DNA of 16,242 nt, taken from an uncultured Collinsella sp. (GTDB lineage: Bacteria > Actinomycetota > Coriobacteriia > Coriobacteriales > Coriobacteriaceae). Under the pieces are notes generated by a model that saw only the letters and a program-made list of their open reading frames with translations, made no database searches and was not told the origin of the DNA. The DNA lies in assembly GCA_900556515.1 (NCBI GenBank), contig USPH01000007.1:1-16242 (forward strand), written 5' to 3'. The translations under genes were made by a program, and so were the position numbers. Shown in pieces: positions 6,569 to 14,119 of this stretch (its first letter is position 1; the number at the start of each line of letters is the position of its first letter).

Positions 6569-8005
6569 ATGAAGACCATCAAGCTTGCTCCCGGTGAGCG
6601 CCTCGTTACCAACCAGCTCAACCGCAAGGGCGTGCTGCCGCAAAACATCGTCGACGCCGCCCGCGATATCGTGGCCAACGTGCGCGCCAATGGCGATGCC
6701 GCGGTGCGCGACTACTGTCAGCGTTTTGACGGCGTTGAACTGCAGAGCTTCCGTTTGCCGCAAGAGCAGATCGATGCCGCGCTCGAAGGCCTTGATCCCG
6801 CCTTTGTCGCGGCGCTCGAAAAGGCTGCACGCCAGATTCGCGAGTTCCACCAGCGCGAGGTCGAGCAGAGCTGGTTTACCACGCGTGCGGACGGCACCAT
6901 GCTCGGCGTTAAGGTGACCCCGCTCGCGGCGGCCGGCATCTATGTGCCGGGCGGTCGCGCGCAGTACCCTTCCACCGTGCTTATGAACGCCATTCCCGCC
7001 AAGGTGGCCGGCGTCAAACGCGTGGTTATGGTGACCCCGCCGCAAAAGGATGGACTGATTAGCCCGTATACGCTCGCGGCCGCTAAACTCGGCGGCGTGG
7101 ACGAGATCTATATGGTGGGCGGCGCCCAGGCCGTGGCCGCACTGGCGTACGGTACCGAGACCATTCCGCGCGTCGACAAAATCACCGGCCCGGGCAACGC
7201 CTTTGTCGCCGCTGCCAAGCAGATTGTCTCGGGCGACGTGGGTATCGACATGGTCGCCGGTCCCTCCGAGGTCTGCGTGCTGGCCGATGCCACGGCCAAG
7301 CCTATGGTGGTCGCGGCCGACCTGATGGCTCAGGCCGAGCACGATCCGCTGGCAGCCTGCTATCTGGTGACCTGCGATGAGCAGTTTGCGCGCGAGGTCG
7401 AGGCCGGCATCGATATCCTGGTCGCGCAGTCGCCGCGTGCCGAGATCACGCGTGCCTCGCTCGACAATGAGGGCACCATCGTGGTGGCCGCCGATATGGC
7501 TGCCGCCGTCGAGGCGGTGAACACCGTGGCGCCCGAGCACCTGGAGCTGCACTGCAAGGATGCGATGGGCCTGCTCGGCGGCATTCGCAACGCCGGCGCC
7601 ATCTTTGTGGGCGCTTGGAGCTCCGAGCCGCTCGGCGATTATGTTGCCGGCCCCAACCACACGCTGCCGACCGGCGGCACGGCCATGTTCTCCAACCCGC
7701 TTTCGGTGGAGGAGTTCGTCAAGCGCTCGAGTGTCATTTGCTATACACCCGAGGGCCTGCTCTCGGACGCTCCCGCTACGCAGCGCCTGGCCGAGGCCGA
7801 GGGCCTGTGGGCGCACGCGCTTTCGGCCGCTCTGCGCCGCCGCGTGCTGGAGCAGGGCGAGGATGCCGTGAGCGCCGCGTCGCTGGCCGCGGCCGATCTG
7901 ACCAAGGTCGCCTGGCCGGGCGACGCCGTGGCGACGGTTGCCGAGGGTGTGGACCTGGTGGCTGCAAGTGCGGATGGCGCTGGTCCGACTGGCGAGGAGG
8001 CCTAA
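6569..8005 (+). CDS. hisD: Histidinol dehydrogenase HisD
   Basis: This is the last enzyme of the pathway: it oxidises L-histidinol in two NAD-dependent steps to L-histidine, using one zinc per active site. The 478-residue length is slightly above the usual ~430, with an Ala/Gly/acidic C-terminal tail of low complexity. The key residues of the E. coli enzyme can be placed: zinc ligands Gln255, His258 (AQAEHDP), Asp357 ([16 protein letters not shown]) and His416 (LWAHA), and the catalytic pair Glu323-His324 (APEHLEL). The Gly-rich [15 protein letters not shown] near residue 115 is also family-typical. ATG at 6569 is preceded by AGGGGA. The stop (8003-8005) is one base before the hisC ATG, so the two are coupled. 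Confidence 0.96.
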   Translation: MKTIKLAPGERLVTNQLNRKGVLPQNIVDAARDIVANVRANGDAAVRDYCQRFDGVELQSFRLPQEQIDAALEGLDPAFVAALEKAARQIREFHQREVEQSWFTTRADGTMLGVKVTPLAAAGIYVPGGRAQYPSTVLMNAIPAKVAGVKRVVMVTPPQKDGLISPYTLAAAKLGGVDEIYMVGGAQAVAALAYGTETIPRVDKITGPGNAFVAAAKQIVSGDVGIDMVAGPSEVCVLADATAKPMVVAADLMAQAEHDPLAACYLVTCDEQFAREVEAGIDILVAQSPRAEITRASLDNEGTIVVAADMAAAVEAVNTVAPEHLELHCKDAMGLLGGIRNAGAIFVGAWSSEPLGDYVAGPNHTLPTGGTAMFSNPLSVEEFVKRSSVICYTPEGLLSDAPATQRLAEAEGLWAHALSAALRRRVLEQGEDAVSAASLAAADLTKVAWPGDAVATVAEGVDLVAASADGAGPTGEEA

Positions 8006-8006
8006 A

Positions 8007-9122
8007 ATGGCTGAACTCACGCCCCGCATGAAGGAGCTCGTCCAGCCCTACTTGGCCGGCATTGAGCCCTACGATCCCAACTTTACGCCCACGCGCATCA
8101 ACCTTTCGGCCAACGAGAACACCTATCCCGTGCCGGCCGGCGTGCGCGAGGCGGTCGACGCCGCCCTGGCTGCCATACCGCTCAACCGCTACCCCGATCC
8201 CATGTCCAACGATCTGCGCGACGAGCTGGCCGCTTGGCATGATGTGGCGCGCGAGAATGTCTGCGTGGGTAACGGCGGTGACGAGCTGCTCTATAACTAC
8301 CTGCTGGCGTTTGGCGGCGCTGGGCGAACCCTGCTCAACTGCCCGCCGTGCTTTAGCGAGTACGCGTTCTTTGCGTCGCTCTGCCAGACCGAGGTGCGCG
8401 ACGTGTGGCGCGACCCGGCGACCTTCGAGCTCGACCAGGCCGCTGTGCTCGCGGCGGCACCCGAGTGCAACCTGGCGATCGTCACCTCGCCCAACAATCC
8501 CACGTGCGACGTGGCTCCGCTCGATTTTGTCGCGGCGCTGTGCGACGCGTGCCCTGGCATGGTGATGGCCGACGAGGCCTATGTTGAGTTTGCCGATGAT
8601 TCGTTTGGCGCTGCCACGACGGCGCAGGCGCTCATCGCCGAGCATCCCAACCTGGTGATTCTGCACACGCTGTCCAAGGCGTTTGGCGCTGCCGGCGCGC
8701 GCCTGGGCTATGTGATCGCAGCGCCCGAGGTTATTGACGTGTTCGCGGCGATTCGCCAGATCTACTCGGTTAACGTGCTGAGCCAGGCGGCGGCGCTCGC
8801 CTGCGTGCGTGCCCGCGATGCGTACGCGCCCGTGGTGGCTCAGGTCGCGGCTGAGCGCGATCGCGAACTTGCAGCGCTGCGTGCGATGGCCGCCGAGGGC
8901 ATGCCCGTGGAGGCATGGCCGAGCTCGGCGAACTTTGTGCTCGTGCGTACGCCGCATGCCACGCGTGTGCGCGAGCGTCTGCGCGACGAGTATTCCATTC
9001 TGGTGCGCGACTTTAGCTACGCGCCGGGTCTCGCGGACTGTCTGCGCATCACCGTGGGCACGCCGCAAGAAAACGACGAGGTGCTGGCTGCGTTTGCCGC
9101 GCTGGTGAAGGAGGAGATGTAG
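8007..9122 (+). CDS. hisC: Histidinol-phosphate aminotransferase HisC
   Basis: HisC transfers an amino group from glutamate to imidazole acetol phosphate, giving histidinol phosphate; it is a fold-type I PLP enzyme working in the cytosol as a dimer. The 371-residue protein shows LSANENTYPVP near the start, the YPD of NRYPDP, NGGDELLYNY (cofactor phosphate region), TSPNNPTCDV, DEAYVEF, and the Schiff-base lysine K224 in HTLSKAFGAAGARLGY. Arg in LRITVGTPQEN near the C-terminus binds the substrate carboxylate or phosphate side in homologues. The frame is open further upstream, but ATG at 8007 has GAGGAGG six bases before it and lies just after the hisD stop. Its TAG directly abuts the hisB ATG. 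Confidence 0.95.
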   Translation: MAELTPRMKELVQPYLAGIEPYDPNFTPTRINLSANENTYPVPAGVREAVDAALAAIPLNRYPDPMSNDLRDELAAWHDVARENVCVGNGGDELLYNYLLAFGGAGRTLLNCPPCFSEYAFFASLCQTEVRDVWRDPATFELDQAAVLAAAPECNLAIVTSPNNPTCDVAPLDFVAALCDACPGMVMADEAYVEFADDSFGAATTAQALIAEHPNLVILHTLSKAFGAAGARLGYVIAAPEVIDVFAAIRQIYSVNVLSQAAALACVRARDAYAPVVAQVAAERDRELAALRAMAAEGMPVEAWPSSANFVLVRTPHATRVRERLRDEYSILVRDFSYAPGLADCLRITVGTPQENDEVLAAFAALVKEEM

Positions 9123-9710
9123 ATGGACCGTTATGCCGAGGTGACCCGCAAGACGGGCGAGACCGATATTGTCGTAAAGCTCGACCTGGACGGAAGCGGC
9201 GTGTGTGATATCTCGACCGGCGTGCCGTTTTTCGATCACATGCTCAACGCCTTTGGCCGCCACGGCCTGTTCGATCTGACGGTACATGCGGTGGGCGACG
9301 TTGAGGTCGATGCTCACCACACTGTCGAGGATACGGGCATTGTGCTGGGCGAGGCGTTTTGCCAGGCGCTGGGCGACAAGGCGGGCATCACGCGCTTTTC
9401 CGATGCGGCGATCGCCATGGACGAGACGCTCGTGATGGCTGCCGTGGACATCTCGGGCCGTGGCCAGGCTTATTGCGAGCTGCCCGTGCCGACCGAGCGC
9501 GTGGGCACGTTCGATACCGAGCTGGCCGTCGAGTTCTTTTATGCCTTTGCACGCGATGCCAAGCTCACACTGCACGTGCGCGAGCTGGCGGGTGGCAACT
9601 CGCATCACATTATCGAGGCCGCCTTTAAGGCCGTGGGCCGCACGATGCGCCACGCCTGCGAGCTGGACCCCCGCGTACAGGGCATCCCCAGCACCAAGGG
9701 CTCGCTGTAG
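9123..9710 (+). CDS. hisB: Imidazoleglycerol-phosphate dehydratase HisB (monofunctional)
   Basis: HisB dehydrates imidazole glycerol phosphate to imidazole acetol phosphate with two manganese ions, in a 24-mer. At 195 residues this is the monofunctional IGPD; there is no N-terminal HAD phosphatase domain as in E. coli HisB. This fits the separate PHP phosphatase downstream. Metal-binding repeats are clear: FFDHMLNAFGRHG (36-48), HHTVEDTGIVLGEAF (65-79) and GNSHHIIEAAFKAVGR with His161, His162 and Glu165. The start follows the hisC TAG with no gap, and the ribosome site AAGGAGGAG lies within the end of hisC. An 80-base gap with a strong palindrome follows. Confidence 0.96.
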   Translation: MDRYAEVTRKTGETDIVVKLDLDGSGVCDISTGVPFFDHMLNAFGRHGLFDLTVHAVGDVEVDAHHTVEDTGIVLGEAFCQALGDKAGITRFSDAAIAMDETLVMAAVDISGRGQAYCELPVPTERVGTFDTELAVEFFYAFARDAKLTLHVRELAGGNSHHIIEAAFKAVGRTMRHACELDPRVQGIPSTKGSL

Positions 9711-9724
9711 CTGACGGATCGCAC

Positions 9725-9764
9725 AAACCACCACAGAGGTGCCTGTCTCCTTTGTGGTGGTTTT
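9725..9764. repeat. 15-bp near-perfect palindrome between hisB and hisH, terminator-like or REP-like
   Basis: AAACCACCACAGAGG (9725-9739) pairs with 9749-9763 over 15 positions, with one G-T wobble and a 9-base loop (9740-9748). TTTT occurs at 9761-9764, but three of these T belong to the stem, so there is no free U-tail going forward; read in reverse the stem also ends in TTT. As a terminator it would be leaky. Its sequence, with an internal GGTGCCTGTCTCC core, looks like a dispersed intergenic element, but copy number could not be tested. It separates hisZG-D-C-B from hisH-A-F. Confidence 0.6.
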
Positions 9765-9790
9765 GGATGATGAGATAAGGGAGGGGTCGC

Positions 9791-10492
9791 GTGGGCGAAC
9801 CGAAGATCGTGGTGGTCGACTACCACAAGGGCAACTTGTCGAGCGTTGCGCGCGGGCTTGCGCGCGCCGGTGCCGCCGCCTGCACGTCGGACGATCCGGA
9901 GCAGATCCGCAACGCCGACGGCCTGGTCATCCCGGGCGTGGGCGCGTTTTACGACGCGGTCGCCTTTATGCGCGAGGGCGGCGAGGCGGACGCGGTGCTC
10001 GACGCCGTTGCCGCCGGAACTCCGTTGCTCGGCATCTGCCTGGGCCTTCAGTTGTTTTTTGAGCGCGGCAACGAGGGCGTTCCTGCGAGCGAGAGCGCGG
10101 TCGCCGACGGCAACGCCTCCGAGCGGGCCGGTGCCCTCTGGGTCGATGGCCTGGGTATTATGCGCGGTTCGTGCACGCGCCTGGAGTCGAGCCGCCTGAA
10201 GGTGCCGCACGTGGGCTGGGACCAGGTGCACATGACGCCCGCCGGTGCGGCCGATCCGCTGCTTACTGGTTTTGCCGAGGGTGCCAACATGTACTTCACC
10301 CACAGCTACGCGGTGGCCGACGATTCCGATGCCGCCGATGTGCTGGCGCGCACGCACTATACGCGGAGCTTCCCGTGCATCGTGCGCCATGGCAACGTGT
10401 GGGGTTGCCAGTTCCATCCCGAGAAATCCTCCGCGCTGGGTCAGCGCATCCTTAAGAACTTCGTCAACATCGTCGAGGAGGCCGGCCGATGA
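9791..10492 (+). CDS. hisH: Imidazole glycerol phosphate synthase, glutaminase subunit HisH
   Basis: HisH hydrolyses glutamine and channels ammonia to HisF, which makes imidazole glycerol phosphate and AICAR. It is a class I (triad) amidotransferase. Nucleophile Cys83 lies in LLGICLGLQLFF, and the His209/Glu211 pair in GCQFHPEKS; VDYHKGNLSSV is the start of the domain. The length of 233 exceeds the usual ~200: there is an extra low-complexity stretch just after the nucleophile helix, about residues 94-121 (NEGVPASESAVADGNASERA region). The start is GTG at 9791, with GGGAGGGG about six bases upstream; no ATG fits better. The stop overlaps the hisA ATG (ATGA), so translation is coupled. Confidence 0.94.
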   Translation: MGEPKIVVVDYHKGNLSSVARGLARAGAAACTSDDPEQIRNADGLVIPGVGAFYDAVAFMREGGEADAVLDAVAAGTPLLGICLGLQLFFERGNEGVPASESAVADGNASERAGALWVDGLGIMRGSCTRLESSRLKVPHVGWDQVHMTPAGAADPLLTGFAEGANMYFTHSYAVADDSDAADVLARTHYTRSFPCIVRHGNVWGCQFHPEKSSALGQRILKNFVNIVEEAGR

Positions 10493-11232
10493 TCCTGTTT
10501 CCCGCAATCGATCTGATCGGCGGCAAGGTCGTGCGCCTGGAGCGCGGCGACCGGAGTCGCTGCAAGGTATATTCCGACGACCCCGTGGCCGTTGCTCGCT
10601 CGTTTGCCGAGCAGGGCGCAAGCTGGGTGCACGTCGTCGACCTGTCCGCTGCCTTTGGCGAGGACGAGGACACATGCGCTGCCAACTCGGCGGCGATTAA
10701 GGCCATCTGCGGCGTCAACGGTCTGTCCGTGGACGTGGGCGGCGGCGTCCGCTCGCTCGCGCGCATCGACGAGTTGGCCGGCTACGGTGCGCGCCGCATC
10801 GCACTAGGCACGGTGCTCGTGACCGAGCCGGGTTTTGCCGAGGTGGCGGCCCAAGGCTTTGGCGAGCTGTTGGTGGCAGATATTGCCGCACGCGACGGCC
10901 AGGTCAAGGTGAATGGCTGGCGTGACGGCGCGGGCGTGGCGCTCGACGACGCCGTGGCGCAGCTTTCCGAGCTGGGTTTTAAGCATCTGGTGTATACCGA
11001 CATTGCGCGCGATGGCATGCAGGCGGGCATCGATGTGGCGGCGTATCGCCATGTGGCGCAGGTCGCGGGCTTTCCCGTCGTGGCATCGGGTGGCATCTCG
11101 ACGCTCGACGACATCCGCGCGCTGGCCGCAGTGCGTGAGGGCGCGATTGAAGGTGCCATTACCGGTCGCGCGCTCTACGAGGGCAACTTTACGCTGGTAC
11201 AGGCGCTGACCGCCGCCCGAGGGGAGGAGTAG
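10489..11232 (+). CDS. hisA: ProFAR isomerase HisA
   Basis: HisA performs the Amadori rearrangement of ProFAR to PRFAR, as a single-domain (beta/alpha)8 barrel. The 247-residue length is normal. The two catalytic aspartates are present: Asp8 in FPAIDLIGGKVVRL and Asp131 in VADIAARDGQV. The two half-barrel phosphate-binding glycine motifs are VDVGGGVRS and VASGGISTLDD, and YTDIARDGMQAG is also conserved. There is no sign of the PriA-type dual function with TrpF, which many Actinobacteria have, but sequence alone cannot exclude it. ATG overlaps the hisH stop by four bases, and hisF begins four bases after the TAG. Confidence 0.94.
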   Translation: MILFPAIDLIGGKVVRLERGDRSRCKVYSDDPVAVARSFAEQGASWVHVVDLSAAFGEDEDTCAANSAAIKAICGVNGLSVDVGGGVRSLARIDELAGYGARRIALGTVLVTEPGFAEVAAQGFGELLVADIAARDGQVKVNGWRDGAGVALDDAVAQLSELGFKHLVYTDIARDGMQAGIDVAAYRHVAQVAGFPVVASGGISTLDDIRALAAVREGAIEGAITGRALYEGNFTLVQALTAARGEE

Positions 11233-11235
11233 CCC

Positions 11236-12018
11236 ATGCTTACCAAACGTGTGATTCCCTGCCTGGACGTCAAGGACGGCCGTGTGGTCAAGGGCGTCAA
11301 CTTTGTGAGCTTGCGCGATGCGGGCGATCCGGTGGAGCTGGCGCGCGCCTACGACCGCGAGGGTGCGGACGAGGTCGTCTTCTTGGACATTACCGCCACG
11401 AGCGACAACCGTGCGACGACCATCGAGATGGCGGCGCATGCGGCCGAGGAGCTAGCCATTCCCTATACCGTGGGCGGCGGTTTTCGCGACCTGGCGGGCA
11501 TGCGCACCATGGTTGCAGCCGGTGCCGACAAGGTGTCGCTCAACTCTGCCGCCGTGCGCGACCCGTCGCTGATTAGCCAGGCTGCCGCGGCGTTTGGTAG
11601 CCAGGCCGTGGTCGTGGCGATCGATGCCAAGCGCGTCGGTTTGCCCGGTGCATCTGGTGCCGACAAGTGGGAGGTCTTCACGGCGGGCGGCCGCAACGCC
11701 ACGGGCATCGACGCGGTGGCGTGGGCCGAGGAGGCGGCTCGTCGCGGCGCCGGCGAGATCTTGCTCACCAGTATGGACCGCGACGGCACCAAGGCCGGAT
11801 TTGACCTGGCGCTCACCCGCGCCGTGGCGCGCGCGGTGCCGATTCCGGTGATCGCGAGCGGCGGTGTGGGCACGCTCGAGCATTTTGCCGAGGGCGTGAT
11901 CGAGGGCGAAGCCGACGCCGTACTGGCGGCCAGCGTCTTTCACTTTGGAACCTTCAGCATTCGCCAGGTGAAGGAGTATATGGCCAGCCAAGGCATCCCT
12001 GTGAGGCTGGACTTCTAG
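11236..12018 (+). CDS. hisF: Imidazole glycerol phosphate synthase, cyclase subunit HisF
   Basis: HisF takes ammonia from HisH and cyclises PRFAR into imidazole glycerol phosphate, releasing AICAR to purine synthesis. The protein is a 260-residue (beta/alpha)8 barrel. Catalytic Asp11 ([15 protein letters not shown]) and Asp130 ([11 protein letters not shown]) stand exactly where the family has them. Phosphate-binding glycine motifs [12 protein letters not shown] and [11 protein letters not shown] are present, as are FLDITATSD and [18 protein letters not shown] follows GGGGAGGAG with normal spacing, and the hisA stop is four bases before. About 140 bases with a large palindrome separate it from hisI. 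Confidence 0.96.
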   Translation: MLTKRVIPCLDVKDGRVVKGVNFVSLRDAGDPVELARAYDREGADEVVFLDITATSDNRATTIEMAAHAAEELAIPYTVGGGFRDLAGMRTMVAAGADKVSLNSAAVRDPSLISQAAAAFGSQAVVVAIDAKRVGLPGASGADKWEVFTAGGRNATGIDAVAWAEEAARRGAGEILLTSMDRDGTKAGFDLALTRAVARAVPIPVIASGGVGTLEHFAEGVIEGEADAVLAASVFHFGTFSIRQVKEYMASQGIPVRLDF

Positions 12019-12030
12019 TGCTGCGGCTTA

Positions 12031-12110
12031 GGCACCGCATCTTGCCGCTCAAACCGTCGCTCGCGTACCAAAGTACGCGTCGCTCCTCTTTCGCGGCAAC
12101 CTGCGGCACC
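12031..12110. repeat. 80-base nested palindrome between hisF and hisI
   Basis: Outer arms 12031-12048 (GGCACCGCATCTTGCCGC) and 12093-12110 (GCGGCAACCTGCGGCACC) match at 14 of 18 positions. An inner perfect 7-bp stem CGCGTAC/GTACGCG (12062-12068/12073-12079) has loop CAAA. Both have the same centre, 12070.5, so they form one long interrupted hairpin. CGTCGCTC also occurs twice as a direct repeat (12055-12062, 12078-12085). There is no T tract, so simple termination is unlikely; a REP-like element or a processing or attenuation structure is more probable. Confidence 0.55.
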
Positions 12111-12161
12111 TGGACAACCCTCGCCGACCTGTGGGATTTCGTTTGTTACTTGGGAGAAATG

Positions 12162-12503
12162 ATGACTGAGGTAATAAATGCTACCGAGCTTAAATACGAC
12201 GCCCACGGGCTGATTCCTTGTGTGGTTCAGCAATATGACACCGGCGAGGTGCTTATGGTTGCTTGGATGAACGAGGAATCGGTGGGGCTGACACTCAAGA
12301 CCGGGACCACGTGGTTTTGGAGTCGCAGCCGTCAGGAGCTCTGGAACAAGGGCGCGACGAGTGGCAACATGCAGGAGGTCAAGGAGCTCTGGGCCGACTG
12401 CGATAGCGATACGCTGCTGGTCAAGGTGGACTCACCGGGCCCGGCCTGCCATACCGGCAACCGTACCTGCTTCTTTAAGCGCGTGGAAGGGGGAGTGCGA
12501 TGA
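12162..12503 (+). CDS. hisI: Phosphoribosyl-AMP cyclohydrolase HisI
   Basis: HisI hydrolytically opens the purine ring of phosphoribosyl-AMP, the third step of the pathway, with Zn and Mg. The 113-residue protein is the stand-alone cyclohydrolase, not the HisIE fusion. Zinc cysteines Cys80, Cys96 and Cys103 keep the family spacing (16 and 7), and the Mg aspartates appear as D79-C-D81-S-D83. [28 protein letters not shown] and [13 protein letters not shown] are family blocks. The frame is open back to 12018 through the palindrome, but ATG at 12162 has GGGAG about five bases upstream and starts the conserved protein; ATG at 12159 is the alternative. Its TGA overlaps the next ATG. Confidence 0.94.
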   Translation: MTEVINATELKYDAHGLIPCVVQQYDTGEVLMVAWMNEESVGLTLKTGTTWFWSRSRQELWNKGATSGNMQEVKELWADCDSDTLLVKVDSPGPACHTGNRTCFFKRVEGGVR

Positions 12504-12727
12504 AAGTCGTGACGCCGTTCGAGGTCGCCGAATGCAACACCGAGCTCCTCCGCGCGGGCGTGCCATGCCGCGTGCACCTGACTGATGCCTGCGGGGCGCA
12601 GTCGCTTTGGCTCGAGGCCGAGAAGGAAAGGCTCAATGAGGCCCAAGCCGTCATCGTCGAGTTCTTTGAGAAAAAGGGCGCAAAGCCTCGGTTCGATGAG
12701 ACCGGTACCTACTTTACGCTGCAGTAA
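12500..12727 (+). CDS. Small RDAC-family-like protein of unknown function
   Basis: A 75-residue protein lies between hisI and hisE, its ATG overlapping the hisI stop as [18 protein letters not shown] in the middle resembles the conserved block that gives the RDAC family its name (R-D-A-C-G); here the first residue is Thr. The start ([19 protein letters not shown]) and the end ([12 protein letters not shown]) look like a compact alpha/beta fold with no membrane segment or signal. Cys residues occur at about 14, 23 and 31, with one in the DACG block. No catalytic function is known to me. Placement inside the operon suggests a role tied to PRPP/ATP intermediates or to HisI-HisE contact, but that is inference. 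Family assignment is from memory of the motif and is moderately certain. Confidence 0.75.
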   Translation: MKVVTPFEVAECNTELLRAGVPCRVHLTDACGAQSLWLEAEKERLNEAQAVIVEFFEKKGAKPRFDETGTYFTLQ

Positions 12728-12742
12728 CGAGAGGAAATAACC

Positions 12743-13060
12743 ATGGGAGTCAGAACAGCTAACGTGCAGCCGGGAAACATCGGTGAGACGCTGACGGGAC
12801 TGGCCGAGGTGATTCACGGTCGTCGCGACGCATCGCCGCAGGAGAGCTATACCGCGCGTCTGCTGACCGACGTCGAGGACGAGCTTCTCAAGAAGCTTGC
12901 CGAGGAGGCGAGCGAGGTGATCATGGCCTGCAAGGATAACGACCACGATCACATCCGCTACGAGGCCGGCGACCTGATCTACCACCTGCTCGTGACGCTC
13001 GAGCGCTACGGCATCACCCTCGACGAACTGGCCGGCGAACTCAACGCCCGCCGCCACTAG
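12743..13060 (+). CDS. hisE: Phosphoribosyl-ATP pyrophosphohydrolase HisE
   Basis: HisE removes pyrophosphate from phosphoribosyl-ATP, the second step. It is an all-alpha MazG-like NTP pyrophosphatase using Mg. The 105-residue length is normal for the stand-alone enzyme. The metal-binding helix pair is clear: ELLKKLAEEASEV (47-59, with Glu54, Glu55 and Glu58) and YEAGDLIYHLLVTL (73-86, with Glu74 and Asp77). The ~20-residue N-terminal lead before LTGLAEVIHGRR is normal to slightly long. ATG at 12743 follows GAGAGGAAATAACC. It is the last gene of the operon; its stop overlaps the palindrome shared with the convergent hisK. Confidence 0.94.
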   Translation: MGVRTANVQPGNIGETLTGLAEVIHGRRDASPQESYTARLLTDVEDELLKKLAEEASEVIMACKDNDHDHIRYEAGDLIYHLLVTLERYGITLDELAGELNARRH

Positions 13061-13088
13061 TCATTGGGGACGTTCTTAAACGACTAGT
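13056..13088. terminator. Palindrome between convergent hisE and hisK, possible shared terminator
   Basis: ACTAGTC (13056-13062) and GACTAGT (13082-13088) form a perfect 7-bp stem that includes the hisE stop and touches the hisK stop. Inside, CGTT/AACG (13071-13074/13079-13082) can form an alternative short hairpin. There is no strong U-run, so termination efficiency is uncertain; its position between converging genes is the main support. Confidence 0.35.
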
Positions 13089-13999
13089 TAGGCGAGGGGC
13101 GTGGATTCCCATTCGCCGGTGGGGTGGGGGATATCGAAGGCCCGGTAGCCGCAGTCGTAGGCGTGGGCCTGGGCCTCGCGGATGTTCCAGCAGATGTCGC
13201 AGGCGCGGTGCGCGTCCGAGCCAAAGGTGATGGGCACCTCGGCATGGGCGAAGCGGCGCAACAGCCCGGTCGCGGGGTAGTAATCGTCGAGCCCCTTGCG
13301 CGGTGCGGCGGTCGAGACCTCAACGCGGCGACCCGTATCGTGGGCGCATTCGGCCATCTGCTCCCAAAACGGCGCGGGGTCAAAGTCGGGTGCAAAGCCG
13401 TCCTTCGAAAAGCGCATGACCAGGTCGGGATGGGCCATCGCGTCAAAGTTGAGTGAGCTTTCGCAAGCACGGCACCAGTCGTCGACGTAGCGCTCCCACA
13501 CGCCGCGCACGCCTAAGTTTTCCCAAACATGCAGGTTGGTATCGTCGTCGATCCAACCGCAAAGGGAATCGGGTGTATCGGGGCGCGCGACGTCCTCTGT
13601 CCCTGCCGTGCCCGCGGCGCCTGCCGCAATATCGCCCGGGTTGCCAATCCAGTGCACGCTGCCCAGACGTACGACGGCGCCCTGGGACCAGTGCTCTACC
13701 AAGGGCTCGCAGCCCTCGTACCAATCGCATTCAAAACCGTAGATAAAGGTGAGCTCCGGCGCAATCTGCGCGGCGAGTTTGCGGGCGTCCTCAAAGGCCA
13801 AACGATGTGCCGGCAAGTCGCCCTCGACGACCTGCACCTCGCAGTTAGCATCCATACTGGCGGGCAGGGTAAGGTGGTCGGTCGAGACCATGACGCGGCA
13901 GCCGGCGGCAGCAGCGGCACGGACGTTGTCCTCGAACGAGGCGTGCCCGTCCGAGAACGAGGTATGAGTATGGCAATCGACCAGCGGGCAGGCGGGCAT
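13088..13999 (-). CDS. hisK: PHP-type histidinol-phosphatase (HisK/HisJ family)
   Basis: It removes phosphate from histidinol phosphate, the step missing from the forward operon. The PHP fold is shown by the metal motifs in order: DCHTHTSFSDGH (8-19), STDHLTLP (39-46), YGFECDW (~90), LGSVHWIG (~115), MAHPDLV (~190) and GSDAHRACD (~258). The 303-residue length is somewhat above the usual ~260-270, with a ~30-residue Gly/Ala/acidic insert after VHWIGNPGD. The frame is open 22 codons further upstream, but ATG at 13999 has AAGGAG six bases before it and starts the conserved domain. It is convergent with hisE, so it has its own promoter. Other PHP hydrolases look similar; the his context makes HisK likely. 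Confidence 0.87.
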   Translation of the reverse strand: MPACPLVDCHTHTSFSDGHASFEDNVRAAAAAGCRVMVSTDHLTLPASMDANCEVQVVEGDLPAHRLAFEDARKLAAQIAPELTFIYGFECDWYEGCEPLVEHWSQGAVVRLGSVHWIGNPGDIAAGAAGTAGTEDVARPDTPDSLCGWIDDDTNLHVWENLGVRGVWERYVDDWCRACESSLNFDAMAHPDLVMRFSKDGFAPDFDPAPFWEQMAECAHDTGRRVEVSTAAPRKGLDDYYPATGLLRRFAHAEVPITFGSDAHRACDICWNIREAQAHAYDCGYRAFDIPHPTGEWESTPLA

Positions 14000-14031
14000 G
14001 GCGACTCCTTTGCATTTGGTGAATCCGCTCC

Positions 14032-14041
14032 ATTGTAATGG
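14032..14041 (-). promoter_or_regulatory. Possible -10 region of hisK inside a small inverted repeat
   Basis: Reverse strand TACAAT (14037-14032) is a 5/6 match to TATAAT and lies ~33 bases before the hisK ATG, but no good -35 is seen at 16-18 bases. It sits in CCATT-AC-AATGG (14041-14030), a 5+5 inverted repeat that could be an operator. Transcription could also enter from the upstream YgbA_NO gene. Confidence 0.3.
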
Positions 14042-14119
14042 TGCAGCTCTCAACACGCCGCGCACGCCGGGTGCCGAAATCGAGTGGAAAGGCGGGGCGG
14101 CGCGTGCCGGCGCCGGCGA

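Noticed and set aside
7776..9734. Long reverse open frame (652 codons) across hisC and hisB; similar ones at 6473-8029 and 4697-5743
   Set aside because: High-GC codon bias leaves antisense frames open; sequences are low-complexity His/Arg/Gly and the sense genes are certain.
10489..11232. PriA (bifunctional HisA/TrpF) instead of HisA
   Set aside because: Cannot be decided from the visible motifs; the plain HisA call is kept because the gene is in a his operon and nothing indicates TrpF function.
12018..12161. N-terminal extension of HisI from 12018
   Set aside because: It translates the palindrome between hisF and hisI into unconserved sequence; GGGAG precedes ATG 12162.
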